64,000 nucleotides of DNA, taken from NCBI GenBank assembly GCA_934182465.1, contig CAKPRG010000002.1, forward strand, positions 191,730 to 255,729. Direction: 5' to 3'. Position 1 is the stretch's first letter; every line of letters begins with the position of its first letter. The DNA is from an uncultured Clostridia bacterium (lineage in GTDB: Bacteria > Bacillota > Clostridia > TANB77 > CAG-508). The notes under the pieces were generated by a model. It searched no databases, had not been told where the DNA came from, and saw nothing but the letters and a program-made list of their open reading frames with translations. Position numbers and translations under genes: made by a program. Shown in pieces: positions 25,258-33,555 of this stretch.

Positions 25258-27147
25258 TTGGCGATAGAAAGAATGAAACTTTTAAGTGTAGTTGGAAAAG
25301 ATGAAAACATAAATTCTTTTATCACAAATTATTTGTTAGATAGTGGTATGCAACCAGAAGATGCTTTAAAAGTATTAGAAAAAGGTTGGAAATTATCATA
25401 TTATCCATATGACAATAGGCCAAAAGAAAATTTAAAATTGTGTAAATCTATTTTAGATGAATTAAAAATTGCATACAAAGATGAATATGTAAAAACAAAT
25501 TTAGAAAACTCATTAGAAGAAATTGAAACTAATTTAAAAGAAATTCAAACTGATATAAAAAGCAAAAAGCAAATAATTGAAGAGACCAATAAAGAAATAG
25601 AAAAAATGGAGACAGCAAAAGGTCCAATACATCATTTACAAAATTTAAGTTTAGAATTAGAAGATTTTTATAAATTAAGATATATGAAATTTAGATTTGG
25701 TAAAATTTCAAAAGAATATTATATAAAAGTAAAACAAGATGCAAAAAATTTAGATGTTGTTTTGTTGGAATTAGAAGAAACAGAAAATGAAGTTTGGATT
25801 ATATATTTAACAACTGAAGAATTTTGTATGCAAATAGATAGTTATTTTAATGTAATGAAATTTGAAAGAATCTGGTTACCACAAGAAATAAAGGGTACTC
25901 CAAAAGAATTTATAAAAAATATAGATGATTTTATAAAAGAAAGTAACAAAAAGATTCAAGAACAATTACAAGAAATTGAAAATCTTAGAATAAAAAATCA
26001 AACAAAACTAATATCTTATTTGTGCCAACTTCAAAATTATGAAATGATAAATAAGGTGAAGAAATATATTGTACATGATGAAAATGGATATTTTTATATA
26101 ATTGGTTGGATGCCATTAGATGAATTAAAAATATTAGTACCAAAATTAACAAAGGAAAAAGATTTAAAATTTACAGTAAAAAATCATGACGAAGTAGCAA
26201 GTGTTCCACCAACACATTTAAAAAATAACAAAATAGTTAAATCATTTGAAACAATAGTACAAATGTATGGAACACCAAATTATACCGAATTAGATCCAAC
26301 AGCTTTTGTTGCAATAACAGCTTTTCTAATGTTTGGATTTATGTTTGGAGATGTGGGACAAGGTTTAGTAATAGCAATTATAGGTTGGCTACTAAAAAGA
26401 AAAAAATCAACATTAGGTCCTGTATTTATGGCTGGTGGAATATCATCTATAATATTTGGATTTTTATATGGAAGTATATTTGGAAAAGAAGATATTATAA
26501 AACCAATATTTATATCACCAATGGCAAATATTAATACAATGTTAATTTCTGGTATAGCATTTGGTACAATACTTATTTTAATAGCAATGTGTTTAAATAT
26601 AAAAAATGGAATTAAAACAAACGACAAACAAAAAATATTTTTTAGTGAAAACGGAGTTGCCGGATTTGTATTTTATTGTACAATATTAGTTGCTGTTGTA
26701 TATTTCTATTTAAAAGGAAAATTAATTGTTTCTGCTTCAATTTTAGGAGCAATACTAGGAATTGCACTATTATGTATTTTATTTAAAGATAATATAACAA
26801 ATGCAATTGAACATAAAAAAGCAAAAGAAAAATCTTCAATTGCAGAAAAGATTTTTGAATTAATAGAAACTTTATTATCTTTTGCAAGTAATACTATATC
26901 TTTTGTCAGATTAGCTGCTTTTGCTATAAACCATGTTGGTTTATGTATGGCTATATACATTTTAGCAGGAATGACATCTGGAGCTGGCAATTTAGCAATT
27001 GCCATTTTTGGAAATGTTTTAGTAATTGCACTAGAGGGCTTAATTGTAGGTATTCAAGTATTAAGACTAGAATATTATGAATTATTTAGCAGATTTTATA
27101 GTGGAAATGGAAAAGAATATAAGCCTATTCGCACTGAAATAAATTAG
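25258..27147 (+). CDS. ntpI: V-type ATPase subunit I (a-type)
   Basis: 629 residues from TTG 25258, with AGGAGGTG upstream. The first 330 residues are a soluble, partly coiled stalk-binding domain. The rest has seven to eight membrane helices, including FGFMFGDVGQGLV and the conserved SFVRLAAFAINHVGL helix, whose Arg lies at the ion path. NVLVIALEGLIVGIQVLRLEYYELFSRFY is the family's closing signature. It conducts ions past the K ring. A 325-base gap with the second copy of the repeat separates it from K. Confidence 0.93.
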   Translation: MAIERMKLLSVVGKDENINSFITNYLLDSGMQPEDALKVLEKGWKLSYYPYDNRPKENLKLCKSILDELKIAYKDEYVKTNLENSLEEIETNLKEIQTDIKSKKQIIEETNKEIEKMETAKGPIHHLQNLSLELEDFYKLRYMKFRFGKISKEYYIKVKQDAKNLDVVLLELEETENEVWIIYLTTEEFCMQIDSYFNVMKFERIWLPQEIKGTPKEFIKNIDDFIKESNKKIQEQLQEIENLRIKNQTKLISYLCQLQNYEMINKVKKYIVHDENGYFYIIGWMPLDELKILVPKLTKEKDLKFTVKNHDEVASVPPTHLKNNKIVKSFETIVQMYGTPNYTELDPTAFVAITAFLMFGFMFGDVGQGLVIAIIGWLLKRKKSTLGPVFMAGGISSIIFGFLYGSIFGKEDIIKPIFISPMANINTMLISGIAFGTILILIAMCLNIKNGIKTNDKQKIFFSENGVAGFVFYCTILVAVVYFYLKGKLIVSASILGAILGIALLCILFKDNITNAIEHKKAKEKSSIAEKIFELIETLLSFASNTISFVRLAAFAINHVGLCMAIYILAGMTSGAGNLAIAIFGNVLVIALEGLIVGIQVLRLEYYELFSRFYSGNGKEYKPIRTEIN

Positions 27148-27224
27148 TAGCTTGCTAATTGCATTTCTTTATGTATTTGGTATTACATTAAAAAATAAAT
27201 CAAAGTTTGTATAAAAAATTTAAT

Positions 27225-27397
27225 AATATATTGTTTTTGCATACCTTGTTGTCGCAATCTTCGTTTTTCTAGTGAATATAATAGGTGTTTTGAAACACTC
27301 ATTAAATAAAAGAGTACAACTAATTTTTATAAAGATTGCTCCATTCGCACTCGCACTGCTCGTTTGATCGTTACGCGGTATTTCAAAACAATATATA
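27225..27397 (+). mobile_element. MITE-like repeat, copy 2, inside the V-ATPase operon
   Basis: Same element as at 23182-23353, with about fifteen differences over 166 aligned bases. The terminal inverted repeat is longer here: AATATATTGTTTT plus ATACC at the left, GGTAT plus AAAACAATATAT at the right. In the centre GTGTTTTGAAACAC is a perfect palindrome where copy 1 has the weaker GTGTTTTTGCAC. The remaining bases of the gap, 27148-27224 and 27398-27472, contain nothing else recognisable apart from AAAGGAG well before the K gene. Confidence 0.8.
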
Positions 27398-27472
27398 TTA
27401 AATTTTGAGATATAAATATAAACAAAAAGAAAGGAGTGTATACTAAATTTAAACTAGTATACGAATAAAAAA

Positions 27473-27919
27473 ATGAAAAAAAGTATTAAAAAAATTACAA
27501 TTATTGCAATATTAATGTTTATAGTTGCTTGTTTAAGCACACAAGTTTTAGCTGTTGGAAAAACAATCACACAAGATGATTTAGATAGTACAAAAGATGA
27601 AATTTTAACAGAAGTAAATACAGTAAAAACTGAACAACAAGCTTTATCAGAATCTCAAAAAAATTTACAACAACAAGTAAATGAAAATTCTTCAAATTCA
27701 AAAAGCTCTTCTGATTTAGGATACATTGCTGCTGCATTAGCAACAGGTTTAGGCTGTATTGGTGCTGGTATTGCAGTTGCAGTTGTTGCTTCATCTGCTG
27801 TAGGAGCTGTTAGTGAAAATCCAAGTTTATTAGGTAAAACAATTATTTTCGCTGGTTTAGCAGAAGGTATTGCTATTTATGGTTTAATTATTTCTATTAT
27901 GATTTTAAGTAAAATATAA
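27473..27919 (+). CDS. ntpK: V-type ATPase ring subunit K with an N-terminal leader
   Basis: 148 residues. The C-terminal 68 form the classical two-helix c/K hairpin: ATGLGCIGAGIAVAVV, the ENPSLL loop, then FAGLAEGIAIYGLI with ion-carrying Glu131. It is thus an 8-kDa-type ring unit, not the four-helix type of Enterococcus. Unusually it starts with a signal-peptide-like helix (residues 1-27, ACLSTQVLA) and a 50-residue polar, coiled-coil-like segment. At the place of the Na+-ligand Gln of Na+ ATPases I read Val102, with Tyr136 retained, so proton use is at least possible. The ATG has no strong RBS close by. Confidence 0.88.
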   Translation: MKKSIKKITIIAILMFIVACLSTQVLAVGKTITQDDLDSTKDEILTEVNTVKTEQQALSESQKNLQQQVNENSSNSKSSSDLGYIAAALATGLGCIGAGIAVAVVASSAVGAVSENPSLLGKTIIFAGLAEGIAIYGLIISIMILSKI

Positions 27920-27928
27920 GAGGTTTAA

Positions 27929-28177
27929 ATGAAAATTTTTTGTATAAGTAATAATAAAGATTTGGCAATTGGAATAAAGCTAACAGGAATACCAAGTGTA
28001 TTTTTGGAAGATGACAAATTAATAATAGAAAAGGTAGATAGTCTTTTAGAAAATGAAGATTTAGAAATGATAATTGTTAATGAATCTTTATTTAAAAAAG
28101 ATAATCTACCATTTAAGAAAATTATGGAAGAGAAAAAGATACCTTTAATTGTATCTATACCAGAACCTAAAAAGTAG
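27929..28177 (+). CDS. ntpG: V-type ATPase subunit F
   Basis: 82 residues, slightly short for the family (about 100). It has a Rossmann-like pattern: KIFCISNNKDLAIGIKLTGI, EDLEMIIVNESL, IPLIVSIPEPKK. This matches the V_ATPase F subunit (start with flexible-loop residues GxKLxGI, end with V/I-IP). It sits beside subunit D in the central rotor. RBS AAGAGG; tight spacing within the operon. Confidence 0.85.
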   Translation: MKIFCISNNKDLAIGIKLTGIPSVFLEDDKLIIEKVDSLLENEDLEMIIVNESLFKKDNLPFKKIMEEKKIPLIVSIPEPKK

Positions 28178-28191
28178 AAAGGTGAAGATAA

Positions 28192-28779
28192 ATGGACGAT
28201 TTAGCAACAAAAGTAAAAAAATTTCAAGATAGCTGTTTAAAACTTGCTAAAGAAGAAGCTAATGATTTGAATTTGAAGATTGATAGCAATATAAAAAATG
28301 AAACAGAAGATGAAATTTCTAAATATGAAAAAGAAGCTAATCATAAATGGGAAAGACAGATATATAAATTGGAAAAAGATTTTAATTCAAAAGTTTATGA
28401 AGCTAGAAATAGTTCAAAAATTGCTATTATTTCAAAAGAAAATGAATTAATGAATTTTTTAGAGCAAGAACTTACGAAAAGACTATATATGTTTACTGAT
28501 TTAAGAGAATATGATGTATATATTTTAAATAATGTTAAAGAAGTTTTAGACTCTTTAGAGAATAAAAACAATGAGAATGTTACAATATATCTTACACAAA
28601 AAGATTTTGAAAAATATGAAAATCAAATTAAAACAGAATTTAATTGTAATGTAGATGTAACCTCTGAAGAATTAATTGGAGGCTGTATAGGAGAAAATTT
28701 ATCTCAAAATTTATTGATAGATAATTCATTAAAAACTTTATTAACTGAAGAGATTAAAAAAACTAATTTTAAAATTTAA
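28192..28779 (+). CDS. ntpE: V-type ATPase subunit E
   Basis: 195 residues: an N-terminal charged helix of about 90 residues (coiled coil with the G/H subunit) followed by a compact domain ending VTSEELIGGCIGENLSQNLLIDNSLKTLL. The GG and IDNSL tail is characteristic of the vATP-synt_E family. It forms the outer stalk that holds the A3B3 head. ATG 28192 has AAAGGTGA upstream. Confidence 0.88.
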   Translation: MDDLATKVKKFQDSCLKLAKEEANDLNLKIDSNIKNETEDEISKYEKEANHKWERQIYKLEKDFNSKVYEARNSSKIAIISKENELMNFLEQELTKRLYMFTDLREYDVYILNNVKEVLDSLENKNNENVTIYLTQKDFEKYENQIKTEFNCNVDVTSEELIGGCIGENLSQNLLIDNSLKTLLTEEIKKTNFKI

Positions 28780-28800
28780 TTACAATTGGAGGCAAAGTAA

Positions 28801-30576
28801 TTGGAAAACAAAAAAATAATTTCAATAAATGGACCTGTTATTTTAGCAAAGGGTGAAGCAGATTTTGCTATGCATGATATGGTATTTGTTGGTGATAAAA
28901 AATTATTAGGTGAAGTAATAAAACTAGAAAAAGATATTGCAACTATTCAAGTATATGAAAATACTAGTGGTTTAAAAATAGATGAACTAGTAATCTCTAG
29001 TTATAATCAATTATCTGTTACTTTAGGACCTGGATTATTAGGTAATATTTTTGATGGTATTCAAAGACCTTTAAAAGAAATAAAAGAAATTTCAGGTGAT
29101 TTTATAGAAAGAGGTATTACAGTTGATAAACTTTCTACCAAAAAGAAATGGTTATTTAAACCTTTAATAAACGTATCAGAAAAAGTTGAAGCTGGAAATA
29201 TAATAGGAGAAACTAAAGAAACAGAAGCAATAATTCATAAAATAATGATTCCAAATAATGTTTCTGGTGAAGTAATAGAAATCGTTTCAGAAGGAGAATA
29301 TGCAATTAATGAAGTTGTTTGTAAAGTAAGAGATAGTAAAAATGTAATTCATGAAATAACAATGACTCAAGAGTGGCCAATTAGAATTGGTAGACCATAT
29401 ATTCAAAGACTTCCAAATACTGAATTATTTATAACAGGTCAAAGGGTTTTAGATTCATTATTTCCAATGGCAAAAGGTGGAACTGCAATGATTCCAGGAG
29501 GCTTTGGAACTGGAAAAACTATGTTGCAACATCAACTTGCTAAATGGTCTAATGCCGATATTATTGTATATATAGGTTGTGGAGAACGTGGAAATGAAAT
29601 GACAGATGTATTAGATGAATTTCAAAGTTTAGTAGATCCAAAATCTGGTAGACCACTTATTGAAAGAACAGTGTTAATAGCAAATACATCAAATATGCCA
29701 GTTGCTGCTCGTGAAGCTTCTATATATACAGGATTAACAATTGCCGAATATTATAGAGATATGGGATATGATGTTGCAATAATGGCTGATTCAACATCAA
29801 GATGGGCAGAAGCTTTAAGAGAAATTTCAGGACGTTTGGAAGAAATGCCAGCAGAAGAAGGTTATCCTTCTTATTTACCATCAAGACTTTCTGAATTTTA
29901 CGGAAGAGCTGGAATGGTCAAAAATTCAAATGGTACAGTTGGATCTGTAACAATAATTGGAGCTGTTTCGCCACAAGGTGCAGACTTTTCTGAACCAGTT
30001 ACTCAAAATACAAAGCGTTTCGTACATTGTTTTTGGGGATTAAATAGAGAGCTTGCATATTCAAGACATTATCCAGCTGTAAATTGGAATATAAGTTATA
30101 GTGAGTATATAGATCAATTACAAGATTGGTATGAAAATGAATTACCAATAAAATTTTTAGATTATAGACAAAAAATAGTAAAATTATTAGAAGAAGAAAA
30201 TGAATTACTTGAAATTGCAAAAGTAGTAGGACAAGATGTTTTGTCAGATGATAAAAAACTAGTTTTGGAAACTTGTAAAGCTATAAGAATAGGATTCTTA
30301 CAACAAAATGCTATGAGCGAAATTGATAGATTTGTTCCATTACAAAAACAATATTTAATGATGGAATCAATAATACAATTATATGATTTATCAAATCAAT
30401 TAATAGAAAAATCTATACCAATTTCAAAAATAAAAGAATTAGAATTGTTTGAAGAATATATAAAATTAAAATTAAATATTCCAAATGATAAATTAGAACA
30501 ATTTAAAAACTTTAATTTAAAAGCAAAAGAAAGTTTAAGAAAATTGGAAGAAACATATAAACAACACATTTCTTAA
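28801..30576 (+). CDS. ntpA: V-type ATPase catalytic subunit A
   Basis: 591 residues from TTG 28801, with TTGGAGGCAAAG upstream. The P-loop is GGFGTGKTML (family usual GPFGSGKT). GCGERGNEMTDVL, TSNMPVAAREASIYTGLTIAEY and ADSTSRWAEALREISGRLEEMP are all intact and carry the catalytic Glu and Arg residues. The non-homologous insert typical of A subunits lies between about residues 110 and 190. It hydrolyses or makes ATP in the cytoplasmic head. Confidence 0.97.
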   Translation: MENKKIISINGPVILAKGEADFAMHDMVFVGDKKLLGEVIKLEKDIATIQVYENTSGLKIDELVISSYNQLSVTLGPGLLGNIFDGIQRPLKEIKEISGDFIERGITVDKLSTKKKWLFKPLINVSEKVEAGNIIGETKETEAIIHKIMIPNNVSGEVIEIVSEGEYAINEVVCKVRDSKNVIHEITMTQEWPIRIGRPYIQRLPNTELFITGQRVLDSLFPMAKGGTAMIPGGFGTGKTMLQHQLAKWSNADIIVYIGCGERGNEMTDVLDEFQSLVDPKSGRPLIERTVLIANTSNMPVAAREASIYTGLTIAEYYRDMGYDVAIMADSTSRWAEALREISGRLEEMPAEEGYPSYLPSRLSEFYGRAGMVKNSNGTVGSVTIIGAVSPQGADFSEPVTQNTKRFVHCFWGLNRELAYSRHYPAVNWNISYSEYIDQLQDWYENELPIKFLDYRQKIVKLLEEENELLEIAKVVGQDVLSDDKKLVLETCKAIRIGFLQQNAMSEIDRFVPLQKQYLMMESIIQLYDLSNQLIEKSIPISKIKELELFEEYIKLKLNIPNDKLEQFKNFNLKAKESLRKLEETYKQHIS

Positions 30577-30596
30577 AAGGAGGAAAATTTGTTAGA

Positions 30597-31946
30597 ATGA
30601 AAATTCAAAGAATAGGACTTGAAAAAATAAATGGACCATTAGTTTATATAAAAACGCCAAAAGACGCATCTTTTGAAGAACAAGTTGAATTAGTTTTGCC
30701 AAGTGGCGAAATTCGTTTAGGAAATGTAATAACACTATCAGAAGATGCAACTGTTATTCAAGTATATGAAGGTACTAATGGAATGAATAGCAAAGGAATA
30801 AAAACAGAATTTACAGGTAAACCTTTAAAATTAAAATTATCAAAAGAAATGTTAGGAAGAATTTTTGATGGGGCAGGTAGACCAATTGATGGATTAGGAG
30901 AAATATTGGTTCAAGAAGAAAGAGCAATTGATGGAAATCCAATAAATCCAGTTGCTAGAGAATATCCGAAAAACTTTATTGAAACAGGTATATCTGCAAT
31001 TGATGGATTAATGACTTTAATTAGAGGTCAAAAATTGCCAATATTTTCTGGAAGCGGTATTAATCATAATAAATTAGCTGAAAAAATTATTAGACAGGCA
31101 AATATAAAAGATGATAGTAATTTTGCAATTGTATTTGGACTTATAGGTGCAGAATATGAAACAGCAGAATTTTTTAGAAAAAGCTTTGAAGAAAATGGCA
31201 TATTAGAAAAAGTTGTAACATTTCAAAATTTATCAAATGATCCTTCAATAGAAAGAATTTTAACACCAAAAGTTGCTTTAACTTGTGCAGAATATCTTGC
31301 TTTTGAATTAGATATGCAAGTATTAGTAATATTAACAGATATGACAGCTTATGCAGAAGCACTAAGAGAAGTATCAACTCTAAAAGGAGAAATTCCAAGT
31401 AGAAAAGGTTATCCAGGATATTTGTATAGTGATTTTGCAAGTATTTATGAAAGAGCTGGAAAAATAAGAGGAAAAAAAGGCTCTATTACACAAATTCCTA
31501 TATTAACAATGCCAAATGATGATATATCACATCCTATTCCAGATATTACAGGATATATTACAGAAGGACAAATTGTTTTATCTAGAGATTTATCACAAAA
31601 AGGAATTAATCCACCAATAAATATATTAGATTCATTATCTAGATTAATGAAAGATGGTATTGGGGAAAAATTTACAAGAGCTGATCATAGAGAAATTGCA
31701 GATCAATTATTTACATCTTACTCTAAAGTCCAAGATGTAAGAGCTTTAGCAAAAGTATTAGGTGAATCAGACTTATCTGAAACAGATAAAAAATATTTAG
31801 AATTTGGAGAAGCTTTTGAAAATAAATGGTTAAATCAAGATACATTAGAAAGTAGAACTATTGAACAAACATTAGATTTAGCTTGGGACATTTTAAAAAT
31901 TTTACCAGAAAGTGAATGGAGCAAATTAAATGTATCTAAAAAATAG
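30597..31946 (+). CDS. ntpB: V-type ATPase subunit B
   Basis: 449 residues. The degenerate nucleotide site SGSGINHNKLAEKI replaces a Walker A, as expected of the non-catalytic subunit. LTDMTAYAEALREVS, RKGYPGYLYSDFASIYERAG and ITGYITEGQIVLSRDL complete the signature. AAGGAGG lies 13 bases before ATG 30597, with a four-codon TTG...TGA frame between the two that overlaps the ATG (ATGA). Whether that mini-frame is translated is unclear. Confidence 0.96.
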   Translation: MKIQRIGLEKINGPLVYIKTPKDASFEEQVELVLPSGEIRLGNVITLSEDATVIQVYEGTNGMNSKGIKTEFTGKPLKLKLSKEMLGRIFDGAGRPIDGLGEILVQEERAIDGNPINPVAREYPKNFIETGISAIDGLMTLIRGQKLPIFSGSGINHNKLAEKIIRQANIKDDSNFAIVFGLIGAEYETAEFFRKSFEENGILEKVVTFQNLSNDPSIERILTPKVALTCAEYLAFELDMQVLVILTDMTAYAEALREVSTLKGEIPSRKGYPGYLYSDFASIYERAGKIRGKKGSITQIPILTMPNDDISHPIPDITGYITEGQIVLSRDLSQKGINPPINILDSLSRLMKDGIGEKFTRADHREIADQLFTSYSKVQDVRALAKVLGESDLSETDKKYLEFGEAFENKWLNQDTLESRTIEQTLDLAWDILKILPESEWSKLNVSKK

Positions 31947-31958
31947 GAGGAGAAATAA

Positions 31959-32573
31959 TTGAATTCTTCAACATTACCAACTAAAAATAATTTAATGAGA
32001 TTAAAAGATAATTTAAGATTATCAAAACAGGGAAGAGACTTATTAGAAAAAAAGAAAATCATATTAAATATGGAAAAAATAAAATATGTAAAAAAAGCTA
32101 AAGACAAAAAAGAAGAGCTAGATATTGCTTTGCAAAAAGCATATCAATCTTATATTCAAGCAGTTATTGAAACAGGTGTAGACAATTTAATAGACATATC
32201 CAATGGTATGTCTTTTGATGATGTCTTAGATATAAAATATAAAACTATAATGGGTGTAGAAATCCCATCAATTGTATATAAATCAAAAAAGGCTATGTTA
32301 AATTATAGTTTATATGATACAACTTCTTCAATTGATAAAACTATAATAGACTTTAATAAAGTAAAAGATTTGATTATAGAATATGCAGAATTGTCAAATA
32401 CTATTATTAGATTAGAAAAAAGTATAGAAAAAGTTTCAAAAAGATCAAATGCACTAGGAGATATGATAATTCCACAAACTGAGAAAAACATCAGTGAAAT
32501 TCAAGATATTTTGGAAGAAAGAGAAAGAGAAGAATTTACAAGACTAAAAGTAATAAAGAATAAAATTAAATAG
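31959..32573 (+). CDS. ntpD: V-type ATPase subunit D
   Basis: 204 residues from TTG 31959, with AGGAGGAG upstream. Two long helices, with the family opening LPTKNNLMRLKDNLRLSKQG and the closing RRSNALxxxIIP-like sequence (SKRSNALGDMIIPQT). It forms the rotating axle inside A3B3. Last gene of the operon; no clear terminator follows, so read-through into the next two membrane-protein genes is likely. Confidence 0.93.
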   Translation: MNSSTLPTKNNLMRLKDNLRLSKQGRDLLEKKKIILNMEKIKYVKKAKDKKEELDIALQKAYQSYIQAVIETGVDNLIDISNGMSFDDVLDIKYKTIMGVEIPSIVYKSKKAMLNYSLYDTTSSIDKTIIDFNKVKDLIIEYAELSNTIIRLEKSIEKVSKRSNALGDMIIPQTEKNISEIQDILEEREREEFTRLKVIKNKIK

Positions 32574-32629
32574 TATTGAAAATATTTCTTTAGTAATATA
32601 TAATTAAACAAAAACGGTTGGAGATAGTT

Positions 32630-33538
32630 ATGAAAAAAGAAAAAATTGAACAAAATCCAGAAGCTTTTAAAGTTGTAAAACCAGAAAAAACAAAAGCTAG
32701 AATGCCTAAATTTTTCAAAATTATAATAGGATTAATTGTAATTTTAGCAGTATTATTTATTTTTTGGGAATTGTATCAAGTATATGAAATGAATAGTAAT
32801 ATTGATGAATCTACTTATGATGGAGTTTCTACAATATCAGATTCAAATGTACAAGCAGGTAGTACTTTAATTCAAAAAATAGATATAGAAAATATAGATA
32901 AATTCAACTTAAGCATTTTAGAAAAAAGTACATCAGATGGATTGAAATATCAAATATACAGAGGAAAAAATGAATACGATAAATTTTTAGCAGAATGTGG
33001 TTATGGAAAAAAACTTACAGAAAGTGATTTCACAAATTTCTTTGTATTAGTAGCATATAAAGAAAATAAAGAACTAAATTTAGATAGCAGATATTCTGGA
33101 ATGAATTATGACAATATTGTATTAACAGAAGAAAGCAATGCAAATACACAAATTTTATTATTAGTTATTCCAAAGGCTAAAGAAAAAGATGTAAATGTTT
33201 TGATTAAACAAGGAGAAAAAATCTTTTTGGATACACAAGATGATGTTGTTGAAAAAATTAATAATAACTTAAATCTAATAACAGAATATTTTTCTAGAAA
33301 ATATTTTGAAAATCAAAATTTAAGTAATGCAACAATTTTAATTAAAGATGTAAAATTAGTAAATGATAAAGCAAATGAATTTTTTATTACAAAAGGAGAT
33401 TTGCAAGAACCAACTGGAGAAACAACAACATACTGGCAAGCTTATGTTTATTTAGAACAAAATACAAAATATATATTAAAAATATTAGTAGATTGTGAGT
33501 CTGGGGAACTTGTTGGAGCGTATGATTTAACAAAATAA
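32630..33538 (+). CDS. Membrane-anchored protein of unknown function
   Basis: 302 residues from ATG 32630, seven bases after TTGGAGA. A short cytoplasmic part rich in Lys and Pro is followed by one membrane segment (about 25-46, FFKIIIGLIVILAVLFIFW) and an extracytoplasmic region. That region seems to hold two modules (around residues 85-195 and 210-302) without a recognised family. It ends in ILVDCESGELVGAYDLTK, which resembles the last strand of PepSY-like domains. Located 17 bases before the VWA gene and probably expressed with it. Confidence 0.65.
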   Translation: MKKEKIEQNPEAFKVVKPEKTKARMPKFFKIIIGLIVILAVLFIFWELYQVYEMNSNIDESTYDGVSTISDSNVQAGSTLIQKIDIENIDKFNLSILEKSTSDGLKYQIYRGKNEYDKFLAECGYGKKLTESDFTNFFVLVAYKENKELNLDSRYSGMNYDNIVLTEESNANTQILLLVIPKAKEKDVNVLIKQGEKIFLDTQDDVVEKINNNLNLITEYFSRKYFENQNLSNATILIKDVKLVNDKANEFFITKGDLQEPTGETTTYWQAYVYLEQNTKYILKILVDCESGELVGAYDLTK

Positions 33539-33555
33539 ATACTAAGGAGAAAACT

